The notes under the pieces are model-generated. The model worked only from the letters and a program-made list of their open reading frames with translations. It did not search any database and was not told the origin of the DNA. 42,988 nucleotides of DNA from Diphasiastrum complanatum (lineage: Eukaryota > Streptophyta > Lycopodiopsida > Lycopodiales > Lycopodiaceae). A program made the translations under genes and the position numbers. This document shows positions 11,838 through 23,403 of this stretch, in pieces. Location of the stretch: contig MU834942.1 of NCBI GenBank assembly GCA_029204225.1, positions 1 through 42,988 of the forward strand, in the 5' to 3' direction. Each line of letters opens with the position of its first letter. Within the stretch, counting starts at the first letter, position 1.

Positions 11838-12357
11838 ATGCCAAACTACAATGGACAATCTTATCTAATAAAATTCCTTAAGATCTTTACAACATGTTGT
11901 GAAATTTATCGAGACGAAAATAAGTTGAAGTTACTTTCTATGACTCTTATTGGAGCTGTAAAAGATTGGTTTTATAATCAAGCCATAGAAGAACAAACTG
12001 ATTGGAAAGTTGTTAAAGTTGTTTGATCACATGGTTTAAACCTGGAAAGTTTCTTGAAGATCCTTTTCTATTGTTGAGTAAAATCAAAATGGAAAAGAAA
12101 GAGATGGTTTGTGAGTATATCGTACATATCAAGCACCTCAAATATGAATGTGAACTTGATCTCATTACCAATGAGGCTATGATCATGTGATTTTTAGTGA
12201 GCTTACAGAAAAGAATCAGGTGTGAACTCAAATGCCAAGGAGATTACTTATTATTGCAACATGCAATGGATGATGCAATAATACACGAAGAAGACGAGGA
12301 GTCAGATGATGAGCCACATATTGGAATGCTGCCATACACTTGTTGGGAAGAGGTGTG
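11838..12357 (+). pseudogene. Retrotransposon gag fragment (Ty3/gypsy or related type)
   Basis: The frame opens with NYNGQSYLIKFLKIFTTCCE and continues through KLKLLSMTLIGAVKDWF to QTDWKVV. This matches the spacing of the plant retrotransposon gag domain (PF03732-like): Y..FL..F, then D..KL..L..TL.G.A..WF, then W. After a stop and frame change at about 12024 it goes on with WFKPGKFLEDPFLLLSKIKM and ends in an acidic tail (HEEDEESDDEPH). Frameshifted, with an internal stop, and without a nucleocapsid zinc knuckle. It lies inside the span of the old copia element, so it is probably another nested insertion. Confidence 0.5.
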
Positions 12358-13220
12358 ATAAGATAGGTCGAATAAAATCGAATAAAAAGAATTGGAACGA
12401 CAAGACAGAAAACTTATTGTGCGCAATGGAATAAACTATCTTTCTCTTTCTCTATGCATGACTACATCTATCAATTTCGAACAAAACAATAGTGATAGAA
12501 ATCACATTTGATCTTAAAGTAACTAATTTTGAAATCATTAGTACTACGGTGATTATGTAGCCAAACATTAAGCATTGAATTATCAGACAAATAATGAATC
12601 ACAAAGAACTATAGAAATGCATACATTCTGAGACGAACTTGAACGCAATAAGAAAATAGTATTGATTCAGTATGATAACGAAACATATGTAAATGATTAC
12701 AACAAGTTTGCGGATCGAAGCCGCGTACTCTAAGCTATCTTTGAACAACTAAAATAAAAGTCTGAATTAAGCACAATGCTGATAAGTAGTAAGTGCAATA
12801 GCAATCGCTAATCAACTCTAAAGAAGTGATCTAGAATGCTTAAGAGTGTCCAAGCTCACAGGCTTGAGAGAGAACGCTAACTATTCAATACCTTTGATGA
12901 TTGATCTTCATGCTTAAAATGTAGAAATATGAACAACTATTTATCTAGGCAATTAGGTCGCCAATGCATCATCTAGTTGGTTGTGATGTACTGGCATCCA
13001 TCTAGCTAGGGCTTCTCAAAAATTACTTGCTGATGAATAAACACAAGTCAATGGCTTTGGTCGTAAATAGTCTATCTGCAGATTTAAACGTAAACTATAA
13101 CTCTACAGAAATGAACGTAAACTGTCATGCAAAAAATGCGAATAACACGAAGGTCTTCGCCAAAGTTATTTTCTTAACATTTGAGACATCTGGCATTTTG
13201 CAAAAAATCGAAGTGAGAGA
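12358..13220. other. Non-coding, possibly LTR-derived
   Basis: No gene. Read on the minus strand it has a TATA-like CTAGATAAATAG around 12945 and the general composition of an LTR, but no second copy is in the window. It stops where copia integrase coding sequence begins. Confidence 0.25.
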
Positions 13221-14484
13221 AAAAAATCTCGAAAAGTACTTCATCACGTTTATTTTTGAATTTTTCAAAAAAAACAATGGTGTATTTTATTAAGAAGAAG
13301 TCAGAGATATTCAACCTCTTCAAAGTCTTCAAGGAGCATGTAGAGAAAGAAACTGGTAAGAAAATTAAAGCCCTGAGGTCCAACAACGGTGAGAGTATAT
13401 CTCTATATTCAAGGAGTACGGCCAGAGCAAAGGCATTGAACAATAGTTTATCACTTCCTAATTGCCTCAATCAAACGGCTTAGCCGAGAGAAAGAATCAT
13501 ACCCTGGTTGAGTCATCCAAATGTATGTTGGCACATGCATCATCACCAAAGAGTTTATGGGCTGAAGCTATCTCCACTGCAGCTTACATCCAGAATAGAT
13601 GTTCGACCAAGGCCCTCTCAAGAAAAACACCCCATGAGCTTTGGATAGGATCTAGGCCTTCATTGAAGAACCTATGAGTGTTTGGATGCATTGTCTACGT
13701 GGAGATCTCGAAGGAGACTAGGAAGAATTCAACTTCCAAGTTCTCAGGACCATCCTGATTGGATACACTTCCTCTAACAACACTTATAAGTTGTACGACC
13801 CCGACCAACATATTTTATTCAGCAGAGATACAGTCTTTATCGAGGATCAACTCATTGACTTCAAAGGCAAAGGTAAAACTCCTTGAGAACCTTCGACACT
13901 TGCCAAAGACATGATAATTTGAGCCTCTAGCTCAAGTATGCCAATAGCCGATCAACTATTCGATAGTGAGTCAGAAGAAGATGTTACTGCTACTTAGCTA
14001 CAACAAGTCCAAGGATTGGATCATCAGCCAACGCTACCTCCAGAAGATCGAACCGAGTGCGCTCACAACCCACAAGGTATATTGATGAGTCCACCTATCT
14101 TTCAATTTAGAAATTGACTACTGTCAAAGAGGCATTAGCCAACCAAACTCCGATCTCTGGAGAGAAGCAATGGAAAGGGAGAGTATTCCTCTTTGATCAA
14201 GAACTAGACATGGTCATTAGTCGAACCACCTATTGGCAACAATCTTATGATTGCAAATGGGTCTTTAAGATCAAATACAATACTAATGGGAGTATTGACT
14301 GTGGGAAGTCCCGACTAGTGGCACGAGGATTTTCTCATATTTCTAACATTGACTACTATGAGACTTTTAGTCTAGTAGTCAAGCATTCATCGATCCAAGT
14401 CCTCCTATCATTTGTTGTTGTGGTTGACCTTGAAGTACATCAACTTGATGTATAGGCAGCTTATCTAAACGGAGTCATTGAAGA
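13221..14484 (+). pseudogene. Old copia pol, part 1: integrase and start of reverse transcriptase
   Basis: Plus-strand Ty1/copia polyprotein remnant. Integrase core: KTMVYFIKKKSEIFNLFKVF, then KALRSNNGE in place of the usual ALRSDNGGE, then QSNGLAERKNHTL and a WAEA..TAAYIQNR stretch. The start of reverse transcriptase follows from about 14114: CKWVFKIKYNTNGSID, SRLVARGFSH, HQLDV, then a stop and AAYLNGVIE. Several frameshifts and stops. The frame is cut after VIE at 14484 and resumes at 15702. The protease and the start of integrase are missing on the left. Confidence 0.85.
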
Positions 14485-15261
14485 TTTTAGAAGATTTTGT
14501 TGAAGATTCTTATAAGGGATAATTCTGGTAAAGATTCTTCTAACGGATTACATGATGTTCATGTGAGCTATGGGGGGACTGTATCATTCAATTTGAATAT
14601 GGAAGAATCAAAACTCAAAAAGAGACTTTTCCCATTGCTCCACTGACAACACATTCAAAAGTTAAAGAGAGTGCAAACAAATGAGCTACCAAGGGAAGCT
14701 GGTTTCTCCTCACCGAGTTGGTATGAAAAAAGTTCAATATTTGATCTTATAACAAATGTTGAGAGTGCCCAACGAATATCGCATGTTATTATGCCGCCAA
14801 TCTACATCAGGAATGTTGATGAACAACCATGAAGAAATTCCAGAATCCAGATTCACCGAGAACGCCAATATCAGAAGGTCAGCAGATTGCAGACTGGCCA
14901 ATGAGCAAAACCAAATCCCAGTGTCTTCCCAATATATCTCACAGTGATAGTAATAAAAACATGGCCAAGTCGGCATAAGAATTAGATCTATCAGTGATAT
15001 AACGTTAGACACCCTTAGAAGGTGCATTATTGTACTCGTAAGCCAACGGTGAGAGAAGTAGAAATAGATCTAAAATATCAATGACCCAAAAGAAGAGAGG
15101 ACCCAAGTAGTTCTAAAATGCATATTGGATCTTAACTTTTTATGATAGTCAAGTTGTTATGGCACATAGTTTTGGATGAACCAAAAACCCTAACCCTAAC
15201 TCTCTTTATAAGTAGGGATGTGACACCACTTTGCAACCAAGCTTCACTTGTATGATTAGAG

Positions 15262-15334
<73 letters not shown>

Positions 15335-15701
15335 AAAACCTCCTCCTCCATTTTTCTACTTTTGTAAAGTCCTCCTATTTTGATATTGTATGCTTTCTTA
15401 TGGATGTTTGAATGCTTTTTCCTAATCACGCTATCACAATAAGATTTAGAGCTTTCATCCTCTTAATCCACAAAATCACACAATAGCCAAATCTCACCCC
15501 TCTTCTAAGCCATTCCACATCTAGATCTCATGCCAGGATTGACACCCTTGGTAGGCTTGGATTCCATCTAGATCCTTAGCTTAATCCCCTCCCCATTGGA
15601 TCGAAGGTCGTACTACACGACGACTCACCCAGTTAGAGATCCAAACCCTGACTATGCCCTCTTGATCACGACGATTAGGGATGCATGGAAAGGGTCTAAT
15701 A
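14485..15701. mobile_element. 1.2-kb insertion inside the old copia RT, flanked by GAAGA
   Basis: The old copia frame reads AAYLNGVIE up to 14484 and EDIYMLHLEGYILEG from 15702, which is contiguous protein once 14485-15701 is removed. GAAGA at 14480-14484 is repeated at 15702-15706, a 5-bp target duplication. The insert has no recognised coding region. It has a promoter-like CTCTTTATAAG near 15205 followed by a GA tract, as in LTRs. Its ends (TTTTAGA / TCTAATA) are not TG...CA, so the class is uncertain: a solo LTR with decayed ends, or a non-autonomous element. Confidence 0.6.
15265..15332. repeat. (GA)n microsatellite
   Basis: An unbroken GA tract of about 34 units within the 1.2-kb insertion, just downstream of a TATA-like sequence near 15205. 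Confidence 0.95.
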
Positions 15702-15748
15702 GAAGAGGACATCTATATGCTACATCTTGAGGGATACATTCTCGAAGG
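15702..15748 (+). pseudogene. Old copia pol, 47-bp island of reverse transcriptase
   Basis: Encodes EDIYMLHLEGYILEG, the stretch that in copia reverse transcriptases links the YLNG segment to the LYGLKQ segment. It is stranded between the 1.2-kb insertion and the nested copia element. Its last 5 bp (GAAGG, 15744-15748) are the target duplication of the nested element. Confidence 0.85.
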
Positions 15749-16291
15749 TGAGAACTTTTCACACGTGTGAACCAGTTGCAAGTACAAAAGATCAAGAGAA
15801 TGAATGATTGCACACTAAACTAGATTCTATTCCAAAAACAATGAGATGGAAAACATTGGCAAGCTAGTTAACATGAAGGCAAGAGCATTCATCACAATCT
15901 AACTATCATTACACCTCAAATGGATCAAATGGAAGCTTTACTTGAAGAAGTATATCTTGAGGTACAAAGCCACCTTATTTATAATACAAGAGGACTTCTA
16001 GAACTCGTGGAGAGAGAGAAGAACCTAGATGCCACATTGCCTCTACCTCTCTACTAGATGAGAAAAAGAGAAATGGATAAGACCTAAGAATCTCTCTTTT
16101 TGAGAATCCTTTGACCTACAAGAGTAGCCTCAAATGCTTCTTGATAGGTTCTAGACCTACACATCACTATGAAGGCTAAAATCTAACTTGATTCTAATTG
16201 GAATATTAGACTAGTCTACCTCAAGTTTGGACAAACCCCAAAACTTGTATCTCTAAGTTTAATATTATTTTAATTTTACAATATTTTCACA
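15749..16291 (-). repeat. 3' LTR of the nested copia element
   Basis: 543 bp; on the minus strand it begins TGTGAAAATATTG and ends AAAAGTTCTCA. It pairs with 19807-20351. The polypurine tract lies immediately upstream on the minus strand (16292-16300, TTCCTCCTT on the plus strand). Confidence 0.93.
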
Positions 16292-16315
16292 TTCCTCCTT
16301 AAAATAAAAATATAT

Positions 16316-19300
16316 TCACAATACTAAGGACTTGGAGATCAAGCCAAGATTTGATCTATGTCTTTCAAAGTCCTTCTTAGCTAGAGGCTTGGTGAGTAAA
16401 TCTGCATAACAATTTGAAGTTGGTATATGCTCAAGGAGAATCTCACCATCCATAACTTTTTCTATTACACAATGGTGTGCTACTTCTATGTGTTTACTTC
16501 TTGCATGGAAGATTGGATTACTTGCAAGATATTGGGCCGAGATGCTATCACATTTGATGCAAGGTATTTCCTCCTCTTGAATAATCCCGAGCTCCACTAG
16601 TAATCTTTTGATCCAAATGACGTCCTTTGTTGTGATAGTCAAAGCCTTGTACTCGGCTTCACATGAGAATAAGGAGATAGTGTCTTGCTTATTAGATTGC
16701 CAAGAGACAAGATTACCTCCCAAAAATATTGTGTAAGCACTAGTGGACTTTCTATCCACCTTATCACCTGCAAAATCCAAATCTGAAAAGGCAACAAGGT
16801 TTAAATCATGTCTTTTAAAACAAAGTCCATAGTCTTGAGTATATGCAACATATCTCAAGATCCTTTTCCTCTTTTTTCAATCATGGATCTTTGGATTTTG
16901 CATGTTTTGACTAAGCTTATGCACACTAAAAGTAAGATCAGCCCTAATGATAGTGAGCCATATTAAAGAGCCTATTAGACTTCTAAACAGTGTGATGTCC
17001 TCAAAGGATGCTTCATCACAAGTTTTAGTGTCTTTAACATTAGACTCCATAGGAGTATCTATGCTTTTACAATCTTGCATTTTAAACTTCTCAAGCATAG
17101 ATCTTACATAACTTTCTTGAGAAATGAGAACTAAGTCATTAGAGATCTTAGTCTCTAATCCAAGTACATGATGTAAAAATCCAAGATCTTGCATTTTGAA
17201 TTCCTTTCCTAAGGAGATATTGGTATCAACAAGTAAATCCATGTTGCTTCCACATAATAGAATGTCATCAACATAAATAAGCAACATGATTATATCATTA
17301 CCAACATGTTTAAGATGTAATGATGGATCATATGAACTAATCTTGAAACCAATAGAAAGAAGATAAGTGTTCAACCTCTCATACCAAGCCCTTGGAGCTT
17401 GTTTCAAGTCATAAAGACTTTTCAAAAGTAAGCATACTTTTTATCCTTTGCCATTCACAACAAGACCTGCAGGTTGATGCATATATATTTCTTCTTCTAA
17501 GTAACCATTTAAGAAAGCATTGGAAACATCAAGTTGAAGCATTTTCCAATCATAAAAGCAACAAATAGTAATGAGAATTCTAATGGTTACCATCTTTGCT
17601 ATGGGAGAAAAGGTTTCTTCATAATCTATGCCTTTGATTTGGGCATAGCCTTTAGCACAAAGCCTTGCTTTGAACTTATTGATTGATCCATCATTATTGA
17701 GCTTGATTCTATAGACCCACTTGCATCCAATGACATTTTGTCATTAGGTGGATCTACAAGCCGCCAAGTCTCATTTTGCATCAAAGCTTCATATTCGGCC
17801 TCCATAGCTTTGATCCAATCCTTTGATTGAAGAGCTTCCTCCACACTTCATGGTTCTTCAATGGAAGTGTGAAAACATGTAGAGAACTTGAATCCTCCAC
17901 TTGTTTGCCTTTTTCCAAGTAGGTGAATCTTCTAGGCTCGGATCTCTCTCGGGTTGATCTTCTTGGAGTCATTGGTAGACTCGGCTTCTCTTGTGATCTT
18001 GGCCCCAACAAGTCTTCATCTTGATCAATACTTGATGAAGAGACTCCTCCTTGATGAATAAGCTCTTGATATTCCTGCACATTGTCCTTCATGTACATTC
18101 GATTTTCATGGAAGATCACATCTCTACTTATCATAGTTTGATTAGTAGATGGAACAAAAATTTTATAGGCTTTACTTGAGTAGCCTATCATAATACCTTT
18201 AAGAGCATTAGCATCTTCTTTTTTTCTTGTTTCAAGAGGTACATGTACAAAGCATACACATCCAAATGTTCAAAGATGATTGACCTCGGGTTTCCTTCCA
18301 TACAACTTTTCATAAGGTCAAATATCTTCTATAGCATGATTTGGCAAAAAATTGGAAAGATAGTTAGCACATCCTATTGCTTCTCCCCAAAAGTCTTTAG
18401 AAAGAGAGGCTCCTAGTCTAAGTGCCTTTGCACATTCACATAGAGTTCTATTTTTTCTCTCGGCCACTCCATTAGATTGAGGAGAGTAGGAACAAGTGAA
18501 ATCTCTTCTAATGCCAAAATCATTACAAAAGTTTATGAACTTTGTGGAGATGTATTCACCTCCATTATCACTTCTCAAAGCTTTAATTTTACAAGATAGT
18601 TGATTCTCAACAAAAGCTTTGAACTTCAAAAAAGTTTCATATGCAAGTGCTTTAGAAGATAAGAGGTAAGCCCAACAAAAATGTCAGTAATCATCAGTAA
18701 ATGTTATAAAACATGTAGCTCCACCCTTGCTCTTGGTGGATGAGAAATGGATGTCACTATGGATGTGTTCCAAAGGAGCTTTGGACTTGATGGTTGATCT
18801 TTGATGTGGCCTTGTATGTGACTTGGCCAATGCACATGCATCACAAGGACTTGGTTCCTTGATCATGAACTTAGGCAAACCATGAGCTAGCTCCAACTTG
18901 CACATAGATTGCATGGCTTTGGAGTTGGGATGGCCCAACCTCTGATGCCATAGATCTTCATTTGAAAGCTTTCCTTGTATCACAATATCCGAGCAAAGAT
19001 TAGCATTTCCATTTCCATCAAGCTTGAATAACCTTCCAAAACGAGAACATGATGCTATTATATCATCATCTTTTGTGATCAAGCAAGTACCATCTTTCAA
19101 ATCTACTTGTAGACCATCATCATTGAGTTGGCCTACACTTATTAGATTTTTAGTCAAACTAGGAAAATAGAGCACATCCTTGAGATCAAGCTTATCTAGA
19201 GATATGCTTCCTATGCCTTCTATCATACATTCCTCATCATTTGCTGTATAGATACAACTTCTAGATCCTTTGTATGGTACAAGATTACAAAAAGAGTTTT

Positions 19301-19565
19301 TATCACTACTCATATGGGATGAGGCACCTCTATCTAGCCACCATACATTAGAATGCTTAAAAGAGGAAGATGAAAAGTTAGACATCATAAGTAAATCTTC
19401 TTTGTGACAAGGAGATTCATCTTCACAAGTGATGTTGGCTTGCTTTCTCCTTTTGTAGCATTGGGAGGCAAAATGCCCCTTTTTACCACATGAGAAACAA
19501 GTAACCTTGTACTTGTTCTTCTTCACATTGGATGAGCTTGGTTCCTCCTCGGATGTCTTCTCCAT
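16316..19565 (-). pseudogene. Nested copia gag-pol remnant (zinc knuckle, protease, integrase, RT, RNase H)
   Basis: Order on the minus strand: nucleocapsid zinc knuckle CFSCGKKGHFASQC (about 19500); protease with WWLDRGASSHM, where the active-site triad normally DSG is DRG; pre-integrase DLWHQRLGHPNSKAM; integrase with ALRSDNGGEY and QSNGVAERKNRTL; reverse transcriptase with SLYDLKQAPRAWYERL and YVDD (about 17270); RNase H with SCEAEYKAL and HARSKHIEV. At least three in-frame TGA codons occur in the protease-integrase part, frameshifts near 17845 and 17745 precede RT, and a stop lies between RT and RNase H. It cannot make a working polyprotein. The frame closes at 16316, just inside the polypurine tract. 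Confidence 0.93.
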
Positions 19566-19794
19566 TGCTTTTGTATTGTCCTTGGAGCTCTTGCCATTCT
19601 TCTTGTCTTTTCTCTTCTCCTACAATAGGCCGTACAGCTCTGAAATCCGAGAAAAAGATACATTAATAAGTGATGATGAGAGTGGATCTAATTAGCTCAA
19701 AATCAAGTGCTAGTAAGAGGCAAACTTTCACCGACAATGACAAGAAATCATTCCATTTGACAAAGCAATGATTAGATGTGTATTCTCCTATCAA

Positions 19795-19806
19795 GCTCTG
19801 ATACCA
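19795..19806 (-). other. Primer-binding site, initiator-Met tRNA
   Basis: TGGTATCAGAGC on the minus strand, directly adjoining the 5' LTR. It is the standard Ty1/copia primer site complementary to the 3' end of plant initiator methionine tRNA. It fixes the strand of the element. Confidence 0.95.
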
Positions 19807-20351
19807 TGAGAACTTTTCACATGTGTGAACCAACTACAAGTACAAAGGATCAAGAAAATGAATGATTGCACACTAAACTAGCTTCTATTCCAAAAACAAT
19901 GAGATGGAAAACATTGGCAAGCTAGCTAACATGAAGGCAAGAGCATTCATCACAATCTAACTATCATTACACCTCAAATGGATCAAATGGAAGCTTTACT
20001 TGAAGAAGTATATATTGAGGTACAAAGCCACCTTATTTATAATACAAGAGGCCTTCTAGAACTCGTGGAGAGAGAGAACAACCTAGATGCCACATTGCCT
20101 CTACCTCTCTACTAGATGAGAAAAAGAGAAATGGATAAGACCTGAGAATCTTCTTTTTGAGAATCCTTTGACCTACAAGAGTAGCCTCAAATGCTTCTTG
20201 ATAGGTTCTAGACCTACACATCACTATGAAGACTAAAATCTAACTTGATTCTAATTGGAAAGTTACTAGACTAGTCTACCTCAAGTTTGGACAAACTCCA
20301 AAACTTGAATCTTGAAGTTTAATATTATTTTACTTTTACAATATTTTCACA
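19807..20351 (-). repeat. 5' LTR of the nested copia element
   Basis: 545 bp, about 96% identical by eye to the 3' LTR. The minus strand has a TATA-like TTATAAATAAGG near 20035, suitable for a U3 promoter. Confidence 0.93.
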
Positions 20352-21152
20352 GAAGGTATGAAGCATCATGTTTGTAAATTCCATAAAGCACTTTATGGCT
20401 TGAAGCAATTATGAAGAGCTTAATTTCAGAGGATCAACACATTTCACATCCAGCACAATTTTCAACCAAGCACTACTGATGTCAATGTTTATTTCAAGTC
20501 AGTGCATCATTCTTTCACTATCAACACCTTGTATGTCGACGACACGTTGTTTTTCAGCAATAGTACCAATCAGGTGAAGAATTCTAAGCAAAATTTGTCT
20601 TCCGAATTCGACATAACCAATCTGAGTGAAGCTCACTACTGTCTAGGTATTCAAGTCCATAGAGATAGAGCGAGACGACTAATTTATATCTATCCAACAA
20701 AGCTATCTTCATAATACCCTTATTAGATATAATTTGATCAATTGTAAAGAGGCTCATTCACTAGTGGATTTTTGGATGCAAGTTGGGGAGGAGATGTAGA
20801 TATTTGTAAGTTCACATCTGGATTTACATTCTTCTTTTTCGATGGTTCTGTCTCCTGGAACAATTGTAAGCAAACCTCTATTGCTCTTTCCTCTACAACT
20901 GTAGAGTACATTGCTACTTCTCAAACTATTAAAGAAGCAATTTAGTTGAGAAATTTCATGTCAGACATTAGTTTGAATCAATCTGCCTTGACAATTGTAT
21001 TTTGTGATAATCAAAGTGCTATTGCCTTATCGGACAATCCTAGATTTCACTGTAGGAGTAAGCACATCGAGATTTGATATCACTATGTCAAGGGTAAGGT
21101 TCTCAACAAAGAGGTAAACTTAGCATACTGTCAGACTCAAGACATGATTCCA
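20352..21152 (+). pseudogene. Old copia pol, part 2: rest of reverse transcriptase and RNase H
   Basis: Continues the old element: GMKHHVCKFHKALYGLKQ, then a stop, then LYVDDTLFFS (the RT active site, about 20530), LSEAHYCLGIQVHRD, and RNase H with SWNNCKQTSIALSSTTVEYI and SKHIEI followed by a stop. Several stops and frameshifts. It breaks off at KEVNLAYCQTQDMI, about 40 residues short of the usual copia end and without a polypurine tract, exactly where the LTR-like sequence begins. So either the end of the element was deleted or the LTR belongs to a different insertion. Confidence 0.85.
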
Positions 21153-21960
21153 TGTTGGCAGATTCCAAGGAATCCCCAGATGCCAAGCCAAGCTAAAGAC
21201 ATAGATTATCTCTCACCCATGACCGAGGAGGTCTCAGAAGGAGGAGAGCAGAAGAAGCTGAGAGCCGAGTATGAGAGCCGAGAAATTACTAGCTAGGATG
21301 ACATTGAATTATCTATGTGAGCCTACATGGTGTATCCCAGAGAAGGAATGACCATGTAGGAGCTAGTAATATTTCCTAGGCATTGTAAATAAGCATAGAC
21401 CTCCTTAAATAATTTAGAGTGAGCCATCTTTTGATAGTGACCTCTAGTGGAAGGCCAAATTCCACTTGTATTTTTCAAATTAGTGGAATTGCCACTTGGG
21501 CTCCACATGGTCAGCCTTCTTACTTATTTAAGGGCCCCCCTCTCTTGTGAGGGAGCTTTGATTGTATTGCCAATTGCTCTTGAGTTAATGAAGAAGATCT
21601 TCCACGAGTTCTTGATGATTGTAAAGCTCCTTGTTCATGGCAATCTTCTTGAGTGAACTTTCTATGAGCATGTTCTGATTCCCTTTTGTGTTTGTGGATT
21701 AAATAGATTTCTTGCTTTCTCTCTTGCTTGTGGAATGTAAAAGTGGATTAACTTCCTTGTCTCTTGATTTTGTAGTTTCAGCATGCAGGTAAACTATAGA
21801 GGCTGAGATTGTGGATCTGATTTGCATACCTTCTAACAATCATGTTCTTGATTGTTCTTGGGCATTCCAAGCATCAAGAAATGGGTGTTTCTTGATCCTT
21901 GGGTTGCTAGAGTGATGTTAGGAAACTAGTTTTCTTGTTTCTTGTTTCTTGCTGAGTAGC
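21153..21960 (+). repeat. LTR of an old copia-type element (right copy)
   Basis: Starts TGTTGGCAGATTCC and matches the left copy at 7538-8326 throughout, though visibly diverged and with indels. It could be the 3' LTR of the old composite element or a solo LTR of the same family. No polypurine tract precedes it and no matching target duplication was found. The right edge is approximate. Confidence 0.6.
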
Positions 21961-22084
21961 TTAATCTTGTTATTGCTTTGTTTTTTGATTTTGGTAGATA
22001 GATTGTAGATTTGCTCCCTGATTCAGAACGTTGATCTATATTGAGTTAGGACTGGTTGCATGGCTTGTATATGCATGTAGCGTC
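21961..22084. other. Short unassigned spacer
   Basis: T-rich sequence between the LTR and the minisatellite; nothing recognised. Confidence 0.4.
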
Positions 22085-22440
22085 GAGATCTCAACTGACG
22101 CCTCCTCTCAGATCTCGACCGACGCCTCTTATCAGATCTCAACCATCGTCGCCTCTCAAATCTCGACTGATGCCTCCTCTCAGATCTTGATTGATGTCTC
22201 CTCTCAGATCTCGACCGACGTCTCTTCTCAGATCTCGACCGACGCCTCCTCTCAAATCTTGACCGATGCCTCCTCTCAGATCTCGACCGATGCCTCTTGT
22301 CAGATCTCTTCCTATGCCTCCTCTCAGATCTTGATCGACGCCTCCTCTCAGATCTTGACCGATGCCTCCTTTCTGATCTCGACCAACGCCTTCTCTCAAA
22401 TCTCGACCGAAGCGTTTCGATCAAATCTCGACCGGAGGTT
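22085..22440. repeat. 24-bp minisatellite, about 14 units
   Basis: Tandem copies of a unit close to CAGATCTCGACCGACGCCTC plus CTCT, with substitutions and one irregular unit near 22142. Because 24 is a multiple of 3, long frames stay open on both strands: SQISTDAS repeats on the plus strand, RSRSERRH-type repeats on the minus strand. I see no promoter, start context or neighbouring domain that would make it a gene, so it is annotated as a repeat. Confidence 0.85.
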
Positions 22441-23403
22441 ATGGGTCCAATCTCGACTGAAGGGGTTCCTCACAATCTCAACTGGACCTAATCCACGCCA
22501 GATCATAGAACTTTTAAACAATACGAGCAGCAAAGGAGTATTCCGATAGTGATGGTGGTCCAATCACAATCGTTTGTTCTACCTGGCGGGATTTTTAAAA
22601 ATCACCAAAATTTGGCCGAGAAAGGCAAAAACAATTTTCATCCGTCAACCACTGTTACAGTTCATCATAGATGGACACAATTGATTGAGCCACTTAAGAG
22701 TTGAAAACATGTGAAGTAAAAAAAAGCATATTTAAAATGGCCCATGTTGAATTCTAATATTCCCTAATGATATATACATACAACTATAAAAGAATGTCTT
22801 TGGACCAACTTGGCCCCCTCCACATAATTTTGTTTATGTACAATATATATATATATATATATATAAACTTTGTTCGACTTTTGCGCATGGGTATGGGTGC
22901 ACCATGCATGCTCCTCCCCTCACCCATGCATGCACTTTTTTTGAATTGAAAATCTAAAAAAACATGATGCATGCATGGGAAGGAGGATGCATAGTCCTCC
23001 TCCCCATGCATGCATGCATCCACTAATGAGCCCACCAAAATTCAAATCTCTCTCTCTCTCTCTCTCTGCAAATTCAAATTCTGCTTTAACCACAACCACA
23101 CACACTCTTATTTATCATTTCTCTCTCTCGGAGGAGGAGTGGCATAGATCGTGAAGGAGGGGAGTCTCTCTCTCGGACAAAGAGCGACATAGATCATGAA
23201 GGGGAGAGATCTTGGTTGCATCGACTGGAGGCATGATTTGCTTTGCCACTGTCAACTGGCGCATTTTCATAGGGTCTACTGTACTTTGGATCAGAAACCC
23301 CTTCACAGGGTTCAAAAAGATGCTCCCATGTCCACCAAGCTGATTCTTTTGAAATGACACCGATGATGTTGAGGACTTATGAGAGCGTTTTCAGGCTCTG
23401 GTT
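22441..23403. other. Repeat-rich non-coding stretch
   Basis: A TA microsatellite at 22842-22866, a cluster of CATGCATGCATG motifs at 22905-23020 with an inverted GAGGAGG/CCTCCTCC pair, and a CT tract at 23046-23067. No supported gene. Confidence 0.5.

Larger units (their letters stand above)
15749..20351 (-). mobile_element. Nested Ty1/copia LTR retrotransposon, minus strand, gag-deleted
   Basis: A 4603-bp element with LTRs at 15749-16291 and 19807-20351 (TG...CA on the transcript strand), flanked by GAAGG at 15744-15748 and 20352-20356. The two LTRs differ at about 20 of 545 positions by eye, so the insertion is fairly young. The primer site is intact at 19795-19806. A purine run AAGGAGGAA abuts the 3' LTR. 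Only about 230 bp separate the primer site from the zinc knuckle, so most of gag is gone. Pol is broken. The element is inserted into the reverse transcriptase of an older plus-strand copia. Confidence 0.95.

Noticed and set aside
15180-15215. Telomere-like AACCCTAACCCTAA near 15190
   Set aside because: Only about two units of the plant-type telomere motif within the 1.2-kb insertion; too short for an interstitial telomere.
22023-22424. SR-protein-like basic frame on the minus strand of the minisatellite
   Set aside because: Pure translation of the 24-bp repeat. No start context, domain or neighbour supports a gene.
22085-22440. CRISPR-like array
   Set aside because: Units are contiguous 24-bp tandem copies with no unique spacers, in a eukaryotic setting.
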